NCBI RefSeq assembly: GCF_030811685.1
Contig: NZ_JAUSRF010000006.1
Span: 124,001 to 188,000, forward strand
Length of the DNA stretch: 64,000 bases
Reading direction: 5' to 3'
Source of the DNA: Neorhizobium huautlense
Lineage (GTDB): Bacteria > Pseudomonadota > Alphaproteobacteria > Rhizobiales > Rhizobiaceae
Shown here: positions 46,341-56,395 of the stretch, piece after piece
How positions within the stretch are numbered: position 1 is the first letter of the stretch
Layout of the letters: the number at the start of each line of letters is the position of its first letter
Made by a program: the position numbers and the translations under genes
Notes under the pieces: model-generated
The model's input: only the letters and a program-made list of their open reading frames with translations
Told to the model about the DNA's origin: nothing
Database searches by the model: none

Positions 46341-46655
46341 TTAGGAAACCAGCGAGATCAGTGCCGGTGCAATCGGGTTGGCGATGATCATCTGCAGGAA
46401 GTAGATGATCAGGATCAGCACGATCGGCGAGATATCGATGCCGCCGAGGTTCGGCATCACGCGGCGGATCGGGCGCAGCACCGGTTCGGTGACGTTATAG
46501 AGGAACGAACCAATCGAATTGACGAACTGGTTGCGTGAGTTGATGACGTTGAACGCATAGAGCCAGGAAAAGATGGCGCTGGCGATAAGGATGTAGACGA
46601 ACAGCGTCAGTGCCATCTGAATGACTTGGATCAGAGCGAAAATAATGCCCGCCAT
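46341..46655 (-). CDS. YggT-family membrane protein
   Basis: A 104-aa protein with two hydrophobic regions separated by [42 protein letters not shown], the diagnostic YggT segment (landmark). Family members affect osmotic tolerance or the cell-division membrane, but the mechanism is unknown. GGAG seven bases ahead supports ATG 46655 over ATG 46685, which has no ribosome-binding site. Confidence 0.88.
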   Translation of the reverse strand: MAGIIFALIQVIQMALTLFVYILIASAIFSWLYAFNVINSRNQFVNSIGSFLYNVTEPVLRPIRRVMPNLGGIDISPIVLILIIYFLQMIIANPIAPALISLVS

Positions 46656-46800
46656 CGAGTTCTCCATTTCGTGGTTGACAGACATGTAGACATTGGAGAC
46701 TTAACGAGCAAGTGCCGCGCCGTTGGCTCAGAAAAAACATGCTTAACGCGCGTTCGTGACAGTCCTGCCGTTTTGTCGGCTTTCTGAAAGTGCGTTTTCA

Positions 46801-48045
46801 ATGAGCATCTCGACCTCGGGAGACCGTTTTGCCGCCTTTCGGCATCGCTCCTACGCCCTGTTTTTCTCGTCACGTTTCCTGGCCGCCTTCGCCATCCAGA
46901 TCGTCAGCGTGTCCGTCGGCTGGCAGATGTATGAGGTGACGCGCAATACGCTTTATCTCGGCCTGATCGGTCTCGTGCAGTTCCTGCCGGCGCTGCTGCT
47001 GATCCTTGTCACCGGCTCGGTGGCGGATCGTTACAATCGCCGTGTCATCGTGTCGGCCTGCATGGCGCTGGCGGCCATTTCTGCCGCTGCACTTCTGGGG
47101 TTGACGCTGGCGGGGGCTTTCGAGCCGCTGCCCGTCTTCATCATCCTCGTGCTGTTCGGCATCGAGCGCGCCTTCATGGGCCCGGCCGTGCAGTCGCTGG
47201 CGCCCAATCTCGTGCCGGAAAAGGATCTAGCCAACGCGATCGCCTGGAATTCGTCCTCGTGGCAGACGGCATCGATCATCGGCCCGGTGGCCGGCGGCCT
47301 GCTTTATGGTCTCGGTGCTTCGATCGCCTATTCGGTGGCGCTTGCCATGTTCTTAGCTGGTGCCGTTCTGGTGTCGATCATTCCGAAACCGGCGCAGCGC
47401 ACATCATCCAAGGCTACCAGCTGGACGGAAATTCTTGCGGGCTTCCACTTCATCAGCCGCGAAAAAGTAGTGCTGGGTGCGATCTCGCTCGACTTGTTTG
47501 CCGTGCTTCTCGGCGGCGCCGTCGCATTGATGCCGGTGTTTGCGACCGACGTCCTTGCTCTTGGTCCGCTCGGTCTCGGCCTGCTGCGTTCCGCTCCGGG
47601 CGTTGGCGCCATCATCGTGGCGATCTGGCTGGCCTTCCGGCCGATCCAGCACAATGCCGGCATTGCCATGTTTGTGGGCGTTGCCCTGTTCGGTCTCGGC
47701 ACGGCGGTGTTCGGCCTGTCGCAGACACCGTGGATATCGGTCACCGCGCTTGCGGTGATGGGCGCTTCCGACATGATTTCCGTTTATGTCCGCGAAACGC
47801 TGATCGCGCTCTGGACGCCGGATGAAGTGCGTGGCCGCGTCAACGCCGTCAACAGCGTGTTCATCGGCGCGTCCAACGAACTCGGCGAATTCCGCGCCGG
47901 CACGATGGCGCATTTCATCGGCGCGGTTCCTGCCGTCGTGATCGGCGGTTTCGGGACGCTGGCGGTGGCAGTGATCTGGTCGCTCGGTTTTCCGCAACTT
48001 CGAAAAATCGACAGCCTGCAGGCGCCGGATCGTACGGAACGGTAA
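46801..48045 (+). CDS. MFS transporter, EntS/MFS_3-like
   Basis: A 414-aa transporter with 12 membrane segments. FRHRSYALFFSSRFLAAFAIQIVSVSVGWQMYEVTR and the later ASDMISVYVRETLIALWTPDEVRGRVNAVNSVFIGASNELGEFRAG segment (landmarks) match the MFS_3 group that includes EntS. The usual role is efflux of a siderophore or drug. No siderophore genes are adjacent, so this stays open. It is convergent with the GATase gene. Confidence 0.88.
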   Translation: MSISTSGDRFAAFRHRSYALFFSSRFLAAFAIQIVSVSVGWQMYEVTRNTLYLGLIGLVQFLPALLLILVTGSVADRYNRRVIVSACMALAAISAAALLGLTLAGAFEPLPVFIILVLFGIERAFMGPAVQSLAPNLVPEKDLANAIAWNSSSWQTASIIGPVAGGLLYGLGASIAYSVALAMFLAGAVLVSIIPKPAQRTSSKATSWTEILAGFHFISREKVVLGAISLDLFAVLLGGAVALMPVFATDVLALGPLGLGLLRSAPGVGAIIVAIWLAFRPIQHNAGIAMFVGVALFGLGTAVFGLSQTPWISVTALAVMGASDMISVYVRETLIALWTPDEVRGRVNAVNSVFIGASNELGEFRAGTMAHFIGAVPAVVIGGFGTLAVAVIWSLGFPQLRKIDSLQAPDRTER

Positions 48046-48048
48046 CGC

Positions 48049-48819
48049 TCAGGCGTTTGCGGGCTCCGGAGCCGGGCTGTATCTGGGCAGTTCGGCTTCC
48101 TGCTTTTCCGGTTCGAAAATCAGATCGAGATAGTTCCACAGCCATTCCTTGAGGGGCTGGTCGAACAGCATCCGGCCTTCCAGGTGCCGGCTTCCCACCT
48201 GCGCATTCGGCATCGTAAAGCGCTCGGCACCATGCACGACCCAGCGCTGCATCATGGCGCGGGTGAGTTCGGCGTGGAACTGCACGCCCCATGCATTGTC
48301 GCCGTAACGGATGGCCTGATGCGGATAGGCATCGCCTTCCGCCAGAAGTTTTGCACCACGCGGCACCTCAAACCCTTCGCGGTGCCATTGGTAAACCATC
48401 TTTGGCCAATGCGTGAGCAGGCGCCCGTGTTCGGTCGGGCGGATCGGATACCAGCCGATTTCGGTCATGCCCTGTTTGTCGGCATGCACCTTGCCGCCGA
48501 GATGGCGCACCAGCATTTGCGCGCCAAGGCAGATGCCGAGATAGGGCTTGTTTTCCTTCAGAGGTACCTTGATCCAGTCGATCTCGTCCCTGACATAATC
48601 ATGCTCGTCATTGGCGCTCATCGGTCCGCCGAAAATGACCGCACCGGAATGATCGGCAAGCGTCGGAGGCAGGCTTTCGCCGAGAGCGGGGCGGCGGATA
48701 TCGAGCGGATAACCTTTTTCCACCAGCATCTGCCCGACCCGACCGGGGGAGGACCGTTCCTGATGCAGGACGACGAGTATCGGTGCCTTGTTCGTGCGGC
48801 GGGCAGGCGGGACGATCAT
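48049..48819 (-). CDS. Class I glutamine amidotransferase-like protein
   Basis: A 256-aa protein. The GATase nucleophile is C97 in LGICLGAQML, and the His-Glu pair lies in VQFHAEL near residue 180. The FGGPMSAND segment is family-typical. Homologues include GMP-synthase-like and gamma-glutamyl hydrolase-like proteins; the amidation acceptor here is unknown. It is the last gene of the hem/mitofilin/TerB run, overlapping TerB by ATGA. Confidence 0.87.
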   Translation of the reverse strand: MIVPPARRTNKAPILVVLHQERSSPGRVGQMLVEKGYPLDIRRPALGESLPPTLADHSGAVIFGGPMSANDEHDYVRDEIDWIKVPLKENKPYLGICLGAQMLVRHLGGKVHADKQGMTEIGWYPIRPTEHGRLLTHWPKMVYQWHREGFEVPRGAKLLAEGDAYPHQAIRYGDNAWGVQFHAELTRAMMQRWVVHGAERFTMPNAQVGSRHLEGRMLFDQPLKEWLWNYLDLIFEPEKQEAELPRYSPAPEPANA

Positions 48820-49307
48820 TCCTGTTCCTCAGTCTCCTCTGCGAGGTTTTCCGATTTTGCACGCGAGGCGGCCTGCTGACGCAGAAGAACACGATCCCGC
48901 GAGGATATGCCGAGCAGATCGGCAACCCGCCAGATGACGTGGTCTTCCATTTCGCTGCGGTCACCATCGGCATAAACGAGGTCCCAGAGAATGCCGAGCA
49001 GTTCCGTGCATTCCTCCGGCGACAGATGGCGTTTCAGGTCCGAGGTGAAGCGGTAATAATCTACCGCCTCGAGGCCGGCTTCCTGACCCGCCTCGATTAG
49101 TGCCTGCAATTGACCGCTTGTCAGGCTGTAACGCTCCCCGAGCAGATCCTTCAGGCGTTGCATCTCGGACTTCGAAACCTGGCCGTCCGCTTCCATGACC
49201 TGAAAACAAAGCGCCGCGAAGGCGACACGCGGATCGTCGCCCGAAAACTCGTTTTCGGAGCGGCCGACCGTCAATGTCTGGAGAAACGCCTGTATCCTCT
49301 CCAGCAT
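48816..49307 (-). CDS. TerB-family tellurite-resistance-like protein
   Basis: A 163-aa soluble alpha-helical protein. The TerB/DjlA-like core includes VAFAALCFQVMEADGQVSKSEMQRL and WDLVYADGDRSEMEDHVIWRVADLLG (landmarks), whose acidic D-x-D-like loops may bind metal. It shares the TGATG stop/start junction with hemY and the ATGA junction with the next gene, so all three are co-translated. Tellurite resistance itself is not implied. Confidence 0.88.
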   Translation of the reverse strand: MLERIQAFLQTLTVGRSENEFSGDDPRVAFAALCFQVMEADGQVSKSEMQRLKDLLGERYSLTSGQLQALIEAGQEAGLEAVDYYRFTSDLKRHLSPEECTELLGILWDLVYADGDRSEMEDHVIWRVADLLGISSRDRVLLRQQAASRAKSENLAEETEEQE

Positions 49308-50995
49308 CAATAGAGCCTCAATCGTGTCGGGGCTTCGTTGCTTGCAGTCTGATCCTTTACGCCCGGATCATCCGGTGGCCGGCCATTGAACGGATCGGGT
49401 TCCGCTTCGCTCGTCGCAGGTTCGGTTTTGGCCGGTACGGGCGCAGGCGCGGGTGTCTGTTTTGGGACCGGTTTGGAGACCGGCTTTTCCTCAACCTTGA
49501 AGGTCAGCGGCGAAAATTTTGGCGTTTCGGTCTGTGCGGGGGTAGGGGCGGGTGCAGGAGCAGCTGTCGGTTCCGTCGCTGTGGAGGTTTTATCCTCCGG
49601 CTTCGTCTCGGCAACCTTCACGTCCGTCTGCTCTGGCGCCGTGTGGACGGCCGGCAGGCTGGCGATGGCGTTTTCGGCCAGACTGCCTTCTTCAACAGGG
49701 CCTTCCAGCTGGCCGAACGGCACCTTCCATTCGAATGCGTCCAGCCTGCCCGTTTTGGGCGATACGGCGAGCCAGTGGTCCGAAACGATGCCGTCGGCCA
49801 CCCATGCCGGATCGCGCGGCGCACGTAATGCCTGGCCGAGCCAGTGGCGCACACGGCCCTGATCGCCGGTGTCTGCCTCCTCGATATCCGCGAGGAGAAG
49901 GAAAACGCCTTCGCGCGAATCCATGCGGGCGGCGGCCTCGGCCTTCGCGCGCGCTTTGGCAAAATTGCGCGCGTCCAGCGCTGCCCGGGCAACCGCGATC
50001 AGCGATTCGACATTGTTGGGACGCAGGGCCTCCAGTTTTTCCGCACGCTTCAGGCGGTCGACGGTGCTGTCGCCGCTGCGGGCACGGACGTAAGTTTCGG
50101 CGATTTCCGGATGCGGCGCGATCTTCCAGAGGTTTTCGAGAACGGAGGCTGTTTTGCGCAGGTTGTTTTCGCGGGCATAGGCTTTGGCGGCGATCACGCC
50201 GGCCGGAACCAGATCCTTGGCCAGTTTCAATGCAGCAGTGGCATTGTCGCGCGCACCGCGCGGATCACCCTCCAGCTTTTCGCCGGCCTGTGCGGTCAGA
50301 AGCACGGCCTTCAGGCGATCGGCCTTATCGCGTTCGATAATGCCGGCCACGCGCTGCTGATCGAGCAGGCGGATGGCATCTTCCCAGCGACCGGCCTGCG
50401 AGCGGTATTCGAGCGTCGCCTGTGCTGCCCAGGGCAGGTAGGGCGCGTTTTCGGCGGCACGTTCGGCATATTGTTTTGCTGCTTCATCGGCGCCGAGGCG
50501 GCGAGCTTCCATGTAGAGGCCACGCAGGCCGATTTCGCGGGTTTCAGGATCCTGCGACATGGATTCGAAGATCGAACGGGCTTCGTCATGCTTGCCTTCG
50601 ATCAGCGCGGTCTGTGCTTCAAGCAGTAGGATGAGCGGTTCCTGATCGGCGCGGATCAGGCTGCGGCTGCGCAAGCTCATCTTGCGGGCAAGATTGGCAT
50701 TGCCGGCGCCGGCGGCGATCAGGCCGGTCGAGAGCGCCTGATAACCGCGATCACGCTTGCGAGCGCGAAAATGGCGCTGCACCAGATGCGGCGAACTCCA
50801 GAGGATGCGCACCAGCCAGCCGATGAACATCATGGCTGCAACGATGGCGACCAGCAGCGTGGCGGCCACCATCAGGCTGGTTTCGATCAACTGGCCCTGC
50901 CAGGTAATAGCGATCAGGCCCGGGCGATCGGCCAGCCAGGAAAATCCCCAGCCACAGGCCAGAACAACGATGGCGAATAAAAACAAACGGATCAT
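49307..50995 (-). CDS. hemY: HemY-like TPR membrane protein
   Basis: A 562-aa protein with two N-terminal membrane helices (about residues 1-22 and 40-65). The HemY N-domain segment ALSTGLIAAGAGNANLARKMSLRS and several TPR-like helical repeats cover about residues 90-380. The C-terminal ~130 residues are Pro/Ala/Glu-rich and probably disordered. This TPR HemY is not protoporphyrinogen oxidase. It is regularly found with hemC and hemD and may organise heme-synthesis enzymes at the membrane. Confidence 0.92.
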   Translation of the reverse strand: MIRLFLFAIVVLACGWGFSWLADRPGLIAITWQGQLIETSLMVAATLLVAIVAAMMFIGWLVRILWSSPHLVQRHFRARKRDRGYQALSTGLIAAGAGNANLARKMSLRSRSLIRADQEPLILLLEAQTALIEGKHDEARSIFESMSQDPETREIGLRGLYMEARRLGADEAAKQYAERAAENAPYLPWAAQATLEYRSQAGRWEDAIRLLDQQRVAGIIERDKADRLKAVLLTAQAGEKLEGDPRGARDNATAALKLAKDLVPAGVIAAKAYARENNLRKTASVLENLWKIAPHPEIAETYVRARSGDSTVDRLKRAEKLEALRPNNVESLIAVARAALDARNFAKARAKAEAAARMDSREGVFLLLADIEEADTGDQGRVRHWLGQALRAPRDPAWVADGIVSDHWLAVSPKTGRLDAFEWKVPFGQLEGPVEEGSLAENAIASLPAVHTAPEQTDVKVAETKPEDKTSTATEPTAAPAPAPTPAQTETPKFSPLTFKVEEKPVSKPVPKQTPAPAPVPAKTEPATSEAEPDPFNGRPPDDPGVKDQTASNEAPTRLRLY

Positions 50996-51004
50996 CGATG
51001 AACC

Positions 51005-52474
51005 TCAGCCTGCATTGCTGGCGCCAGAAATGGCGCGGTTGAGCGTGTTGTCGACAAGGCCATCGACCTCGATACGGGCATCGAGCGTCTGCTTGTAGGC
51101 GATAGACGCATCCTTGGCAGGCTGCGGCAGGACATCCCATTCCGTCGATGCACCCTTCAGATCACCCTTGCGCAGCTTGTCTTCCATGCGCGCGACGATT
51201 GCTTCCGGCGTATCACCCTCGACATCGCCGACGGGACGAACCTTGACCATCTGCATGGCGCTGGACAACAGCCGGCTACCGATGCCGGCCTGTTCATCGG
51301 TCTGGTGGGCAGTGTTGAGGATGGCCGTGGCCGTCTGCGGGAATTTCTGGACGAGGTCGGATGCCGAAGGCACGCCTGACTGTGCAAATTTTTCCAGCGT
51401 CTGAACGGCTGGATCGCTACCGGCGATGCCGGCAAAGGTCTGCAGTTCGCCGGTAAAGGGGCCGCCGCGATCAATGGCGGTTTTTAATGCGGAAGCGGCA
51501 AGCGCCTTGGCGACGGCCTCTCCACGGCCGGGCTCGTCGACCTTGGTTTCCAGCGCCGCCAGCCGCTGCGTCAGGGCGTCGGTGGTCGCTGTGGCGGAAC
51601 CGGCTTCGGCAATCCTGGCTTCCAGAGCCGCCAGCCGCTCGGCGATCTCGGCGCTGACATCGCCACCATTGCCCGCCGTTGCCGCCGTCTTGAGAGCCTC
51701 GATTGCAGCGGTACTGGATGCCAGTTGCTGGTTCAGGCTGTCGATCTGCTGCTGAAGTGCAGCGTTTTCAGTCGTGTTGCCGCTCGATGTGCCGGGGATG
51801 ATGCCTGCGTAAAACATGCTGCCGGCCAGCGCCAGGGCGACGATGCCGCCAAAGATGCCGGCGGCGATCAATGAGGAGGTTGCCGGTGCCTGCCGGGCGG
51901 GTGCCTTGGTGGCCGATGTTGCGCCAGTGCCGGTTGTTGCCGGTTTCGGATCGGGTTTTGCCGCCGTCGATGAGGTGCCGGCCGTGCTGCTTGCGCCGGC
52001 AGTGCTGGTGCCGAAGGGTTTGGGGGCGTCTGTTTTGGCAGAACTGCCGACCGTATTGGCGCTTGCATGATTGCTTCCGGATGCGGCCGCGCTGCTGCCG
52101 GAAGAGGTGTTTGCCGCCGGTGTCGGAGTTGATCCCGGTCCGCCGCTCGTAGCGGTCGGCTTGGGCGCCTCGGCTGCCTTGGTCGGTTCAACCTTGCCGG
52201 TTGCCGTGCTGCTCGCTGCCGGCGGTTTTGCATCGGTGGCCTTGGTGTCTGCCGGCTTTGCCGTTTCAGCCTTGGATGTCACCGTGTCATCCGTGGTGGA
52301 TGCAGGTTTGCCGGCATCGGCCGCCTTGGCGTCCGGCTTTGCCGCAGCCGCCGGAATGTCGCTGTCATCACTGCGCACGGGGGTCGCAATCGTGCTGACG
52401 TCTTCGGCCGCAAGATCGATCGTGACGGGAGACTTGTCCGATTTGGAGCGGCGTGGGGGCTTGTCCGAAACCAT
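51005..52474 (-). CDS. Mitofilin/Mic60-like membrane protein (COG4223)
   Basis: A 489-aa protein. A ~190-residue Thr/Ala/Pro/Lys-rich N-terminus is followed by one membrane helix (SSLIAAGIFGGIVALALAGSM) and a coiled coil (NAALQQQIDSLNQQL to LAALETKVDE). The C-terminal helical domain runs from ALKTAIDRGGPF through to DGLVDNTLNRAI. This is the plan of alphaproteobacterial Mic60, the ancestor of mitochondrial mitofilin, which bends inner membranes. Neighbouring hem genes are the usual context. GAGG before ATG 52474 supports that start over ATG 52495. Confidence 0.88.
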   Translation of the reverse strand: MVSDKPPRRSKSDKSPVTIDLAAEDVSTIATPVRSDDSDIPAAAAKPDAKAADAGKPASTTDDTVTSKAETAKPADTKATDAKPPAASSTATGKVEPTKAAEAPKPTATSGGPGSTPTPAANTSSGSSAAASGSNHASANTVGSSAKTDAPKPFGTSTAGASSTAGTSSTAAKPDPKPATTGTGATSATKAPARQAPATSSLIAAGIFGGIVALALAGSMFYAGIIPGTSSGNTTENAALQQQIDSLNQQLASSTAAIEALKTAATAGNGGDVSAEIAERLAALEARIAEAGSATATTDALTQRLAALETKVDEPGRGEAVAKALAASALKTAIDRGGPFTGELQTFAGIAGSDPAVQTLEKFAQSGVPSASDLVQKFPQTATAILNTAHQTDEQAGIGSRLLSSAMQMVKVRPVGDVEGDTPEAIVARMEDKLRKGDLKGASTEWDVLPQPAKDASIAYKQTLDARIEVDGLVDNTLNRAISGASNAG

Positions 52475-52585
52475 GGCAACCTCATTTCTTGGCATTCAAA
52501 ACAAAAGTAGACAGCGCGACCAGCGAAGGGAAGGGGCGTAGGCCCAATTAGGCCGCTGCGAGTGCCTTGTTATCCGACGTGATGG

Positions 52586-53284
52586 TTACAGAAGTGCCAG
52601 CAAGCTGGCTTCATCAGGTCGTTCGGCAATTTTTACCCGGTCCTGCAAGGCGGCAGGTATGGCGTCGGCGATGCGCGCGCCGAGGCAGGCGATCTTGCTG
52701 GAGCGCCATGCCGCCAGACTGTCGGCAATTGCCGGCAGCGCGAAAAAGAGGCGGGCTGTTTCGCGCGAATGGAAAAGAATGGCGTCGGGTGGCGCGACAA
52801 GCAGCGACTGGATGTCTGCAGTTGAGGGCTGAAGCGGCACCATCTCGTAACATTCGATGATGGAATACAGGATTTCGGCTGCGTCGAGCGCCGTTTCAAA
52901 CGTTGGTGATCGTGGCCGTCCCGTCAGATAGACAACATGGGACGGGGCGTGCTGGACAATCAGCCCTGCAAGCGAAGCGCCGTCGCCATCGGCTATACGG
53001 ATATTTTTGAAGCCAGCATCTTCCGCTGCTGCCGCTGTCTTGCGGCCAACGGCAAACAGCGGTGTGTGCAGATGTGTCGAGAGATCGAAGCTCGCCAGCG
53101 CTCGCAATGCTTCAGCGCTCGTCAGCGCAATGGCCGGGTAAGGCTTGGTAAGGGCTTGCTCGGCTGCACCCGTCAGATGCCGGGCTTCGCTGAGCGGCAA
53201 CAGCAACGGTTCGTGCCCCATGCCGCGAAGTTCTGTGGCGGTGGCTTCAGCCCTGTTGAGCGGCCGCGTTACCACCACCCGCAT
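52586..53284 (-). CDS. hemD: Uroporphyrinogen-III synthase
   Basis: A 232-aa cytoplasmic enzyme that closes hydroxymethylbilane to uroporphyrinogen III. Sequence conservation in HemD is low, but VVVTRPLNRAEATATELRGMGHEPLLLPL at the start, the YLTGRPRSPTFE segment and SRETARLFF are recognisable landmarks. Its position three bases after hemC, whose product it uses, makes the call secure. A 111-nt gap without visible features separates it from the mitofilin gene. Confidence 0.92.
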   Translation of the reverse strand: MRVVVTRPLNRAEATATELRGMGHEPLLLPLSEARHLTGAAEQALTKPYPAIALTSAEALRALASFDLSTHLHTPLFAVGRKTAAAAEDAGFKNIRIADGDGASLAGLIVQHAPSHVVYLTGRPRSPTFETALDAAEILYSIIECYEMVPLQPSTADIQSLLVAPPDAILFHSRETARLFFALPAIADSLAAWRSSKIACLGARIADAIPAALQDRVKIAERPDEASLLALL

Positions 53285-53287
53285 CGG

Positions 53288-54217
53288 TCAGCTCCAGCTT
53301 GCGAAAAAGCCGGGGCCGGCCGCGGTGCGCACGGTTTCACCCGCCTGCCTGCCGAGCTTGACGGCATCAGCGCACAAACCGTCGATGCTGACGGCATGTT
53401 CCTGGGTGCCATCCGGCGTGAGGATAAGGCCGGAAAATTTCAGGTGGTCGCCATCGACGATGGTATAACCGGCGATCGGTGTTCGGCAGGAACCGTCCAG
53501 CACTTCCAGAAAGGCACGTTCGCAGGAAACCGCATCATAGGTCGGCTTGTGGTTGATGGCTTCGAGCAGGTCCAGCACGCGACGATCACCGACACGGCTT
53601 TCGATGCAGATCGCACCTTGTGCCGGGGCCGGCGGAAATTCCGTCGGGTCCAGCAATTCGGTGATCACATCCTCGCGACCGAGGCGTTTCAGGCCGGCCA
53701 GCGCCAGAAGCGTGGCGTCAACCTGCCCTTCGTTGAGTTTGCGCAGGCGGGTTTCCACCGAACCGCGGAACACGATGACCTCGATATCCGGGCGCATGCG
53801 GCGGATCAGGGCCTGTCGGCGCAGCGAGGCGGAGCCGACAATGGCGCGGTCGGGCAGGGCGGTCAGGCTCGGCGCGGTGCGACCGACGACGGCATCACGA
53901 AAATCCTCGCGTGGGAGATAGGCCGAAATTTCCAAGCCATCCGGCAGCCATGTCGGCATGTCCTTCGACGAGTGAACGGCAAAATCCAGTTCGCCGGACA
54001 GCAGCTGTTGTTCCAGTTCCTCGGTGAACAGGCCCTTGCCGCCGATCTCGCTCAAGGCGCGGTCGGTAATACGGTCGCCCTTGGTGGACAGCACCACGAC
54101 CTCGAACATTTCCTCTGGCAGGCCATGGGCCTCCATCAGCCGGGAACGGGTCTCGGCAGCCTGGGCGAGCGCAAGCGGGCTGCCGCGCGTGCCGATCCGG
54201 AAAGGTTTTGTTTGCAT
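53288..54217 (-). CDS. hemC: Porphobilinogen deaminase (hydroxymethylbilane synthase)
   Basis: A 309-aa enzyme that polymerises four porphobilinogens. The dipyrromethane cofactor attaches to C244 in [11 protein letters not shown], and the catalytic aspartate is in AVHSSKDMP (D86). [14 protein letters not shown] and the RLGREDVI region are also typical. First gene of the hemC-hemD-mitofilin-hemY-TerB-GATase run on the minus strand, divergent from tsaD across 73 nt. Confidence 0.97.
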   Translation of the reverse strand: MQTKPFRIGTRGSPLALAQAAETRSRLMEAHGLPEEMFEVVVLSTKGDRITDRALSEIGGKGLFTEELEQQLLSGELDFAVHSSKDMPTWLPDGLEISAYLPREDFRDAVVGRTAPSLTALPDRAIVGSASLRRQALIRRMRPDIEVIVFRGSVETRLRKLNEGQVDATLLALAGLKRLGREDVITELLDPTEFPPAPAQGAICIESRVGDRRVLDLLEAINHKPTYDAVSCERAFLEVLDGSCRTPIAGYTIVDGDHLKFSGLILTPDGTQEHAVSIDGLCADAVKLGRQAGETVRTAAGPGFFASWS

Positions 54218-54290
54218 CCGCAGTCATCCATTGTTAGGCGGTAGCTTCGTAACCGGCTTCTAGCCCCATCGCAATCAATCCGACAGACCC

Positions 54291-55385
54291 ATGGCACCGT
54301 TTCTGCGTATTCTCGGCATCGAAACCAGCTGCGACGAGACCGCCGCGGCGGTAGTCGCACGTCACGACGACGGGCGTGGTGAAATTCTCTCCGACGTTGT
54401 TTTCTCGCAGCTTGAGGAGCATAGCGCCTATGGCGGCGTGGTGCCGGAGATTGCCGCACGCGCCCATGTCGAGGCCGTAGACGGGCTGATCGACGAGGCG
54501 CTTGCCCGCGCCAATCTGTCGCTGTCGGACATCGATGCGATTGCCGCGACCTCGGGTCCGGGCCTGATCGGCGGCCTTCTGGTCGGCCTGATGACGGCAA
54601 AGGCGATGTCGCTTGCCACCGGCAAACCGCTTTATGCCATCAATCACCTCGAAGGCCATGCGCTGACGGCGCGGCTGACGGATGGCCTGTCTTTCCCTTA
54701 CCTGATGCTGCTTGTGTCCGGTGGCCATACCCAGCTTATTCTGGTCAAGGGTGTCGGTGAATACGAACGCTGGGGCACGACGATCGATGACGCGCTCGGC
54801 GAAGCATTCGACAAGACGGCAAAGCTGCTCGGCCTGCCTTATCCGGGTGGTCCGGCGGTGGAAAAGGCAGCGTTGTCCGGCAATCCGGATCGTTTTGTGC
54901 TGCCGCGCCCGCTCGTTGGCGAAGCCCGTCTCGATTTTTCCTTTTCCGGCCTGAAGACGGCCGTGCGGCAGGCGGCGACAGAAATCGCGCCACTTTCCGA
55001 TCAGGATGTCGCGGATATCTGTGCTTCGTTCCAGAAGGCGATTTCGCGCACATTGAAGGACCGTATCGGCCGTGGCCTTGCACGCTTCAAGGCGGAATAT
55101 GGCGGCGTGGAAAATCCCGCGCTTGTCGTGGCCGGTGGCGTTGCCGCCAATCAAGACATTCGCCGTACCTTGCAGGCGCTGTGTTCCGAACATCGTTTCC
55201 GGTTCATCGCGCCGCCGATGAACCTGTGTACCGACAATGCCTCGATGATTGCCTGGGCCGGGCTTGAGCGGATGGCACAGGATGTGTCGCCCGATACGCT
55301 GGAAGTTGCGCCGCGTTCGCGCTGGCCGCTCGATACGGCGGCGCAGACTTTGCTCGGTTCCGGCAAAAGGGGAGCGAAGGCATGA
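54291..55385 (+). CDS. tsaD: tRNA N6-threonylcarbamoyladenosine transferase subunit
   Basis: A 364-aa ASKHA-fold metalloprotein that, with TsaB and TsaE, transfers threonylcarbamoyl to A37 of tRNAs. Iron ligands H119 and H123 are in NHLEGH. The N-terminal [14 protein letters not shown], the [10 protein letters not shown] loop and the NASMIAW end are canonical. Its stop overlaps the gpsA start by ATGA, a pairing common in alphaproteobacteria. mtaB, in this window, modifies the product further. Confidence 0.97.
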   Translation: MAPFLRILGIETSCDETAAAVVARHDDGRGEILSDVVFSQLEEHSAYGGVVPEIAARAHVEAVDGLIDEALARANLSLSDIDAIAATSGPGLIGGLLVGLMTAKAMSLATGKPLYAINHLEGHALTARLTDGLSFPYLMLLVSGGHTQLILVKGVGEYERWGTTIDDALGEAFDKTAKLLGLPYPGGPAVEKAALSGNPDRFVLPRPLVGEARLDFSFSGLKTAVRQAATEIAPLSDQDVADICASFQKAISRTLKDRIGRGLARFKAEYGGVENPALVVAGGVAANQDIRRTLQALCSEHRFRFIAPPMNLCTDNASMIAWAGLERMAQDVSPDTLEVAPRSRWPLDTAAQTLLGSGKRGAKA

Positions 55386-56371
55386 GCGAGCGTCAGAAGA
55401 TCGCCGTCATCGGTGCCGGTGCGTTCGGCACCGCGCTCGCGACAGTCATGGCGCTGGATGGCTGCTCGGACGTGACGCTGATCGGCCGTGATCTGGCTCT
55501 TATGGCTGACCTGCGCGATGACCGTATCCATGATGCGGTGCTGCCGGGTGTGCCCTTGCCGGACAATCTGCAGTTTTCGGCCGAGCCGGATGCGCTGGAA
55601 CAGGCAGATCTCGTTCTGTTTGCCATGCCGGCACAGGCGCATGATGCAGCGGCGCATTATTACGGTCCCTATCTTCGCAAGGAGGTCGTGGTCGTCACCT
55701 GTGCCAAGGGCATCGAACGTTCTTCGGGACGCATGCTGACGGATGTGTTGCGGGCTTCGCTTCCGAACAACACGGTCGCCGTTCTTTCCGGCCCCGGTTT
55801 TGCCGCCGATATCGCGCGTGGCCTGCCGACGGCCATGTCGATTGCCGCTGAAGATCTGGGCGTAGCCGAACATCTGGCCCAGACCATTTCCAGCCCGACC
55901 TTTCGCCTTTATGCCTCATCCGATCGCATCGGCGTTCAGTTGGGTGGCGCACTGAAAAACGTGCTGGCGATTGCCTGTGGTGTCGTGGAGGGTGCCGGTC
56001 TGGGCGACAGCGCCCGAGCGGCGCTGATTGCGCGTGGGCTTGCGGAAATGTCGCGTCTGGTCGTGGCGCTGGGTGGTTCTGCCGATACGGTTCGCGGGCT
56101 TTCGGGGCTGGGCGATCTGGTGCTGACGGCGACCAGCCATCAGTCGCGCAATCTGCGTTTCGGTATCGCGCTCGGTGAAGGCGTGCCAGCGGATGTTGCG
56201 GCGGGTGGGCTGGTCGAAGGGGCACATACCGCCTCTGTCGCCGTCAGGCTGGCGCGCAAAAATGGTATTGAAATGCCGGTGGCCGAAGCTGTTGCCGCGA
56301 TCATCGATGGTCGCCTCGGGGTTCGCGCTGCCATGGAAGCGTTGATGACGCGGCCGATCACCACGGAATGA
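55382..56371 (+). CDS. gpsA: Glycerol-3-phosphate dehydrogenase [NAD(P)+]
   Basis: A 329-aa enzyme that makes sn-glycerol 3-phosphate from dihydroxyacetone phosphate for phospholipid synthesis. The dinucleotide loop is [10 protein letters not shown] near residue 11. The AKGIE and [11 protein letters not shown] segments, the catalytic-lysine block [10 protein letters not shown], and [11 protein letters not shown] are all present. It is co-translated with tsaD and followed 24 nt later by a YciI gene. Confidence 0.97.
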   Translation: MSERQKIAVIGAGAFGTALATVMALDGCSDVTLIGRDLALMADLRDDRIHDAVLPGVPLPDNLQFSAEPDALEQADLVLFAMPAQAHDAAAHYYGPYLRKEVVVVTCAKGIERSSGRMLTDVLRASLPNNTVAVLSGPGFAADIARGLPTAMSIAAEDLGVAEHLAQTISSPTFRLYASSDRIGVQLGGALKNVLAIACGVVEGAGLGDSARAALIARGLAEMSRLVVALGGSADTVRGLSGLGDLVLTATSHQSRNLRFGIALGEGVPADVAAGGLVEGAHTASVAVRLARKNGIEMPVAEAVAAIIDGRLGVRAAMEALMTRPITTE

Positions 56372-56395
56372 TTTTATCACGGGAGTTCTGACACG

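Noticed and set aside
49386..49862. Gly/Ala-rich plus-strand frame opposite the 3' end of hemY, at first sight a low-complexity protein
   Set aside because: It is the complement of the Pro/Ala/Thr-rich HemY tail and has no ribosome-binding site.
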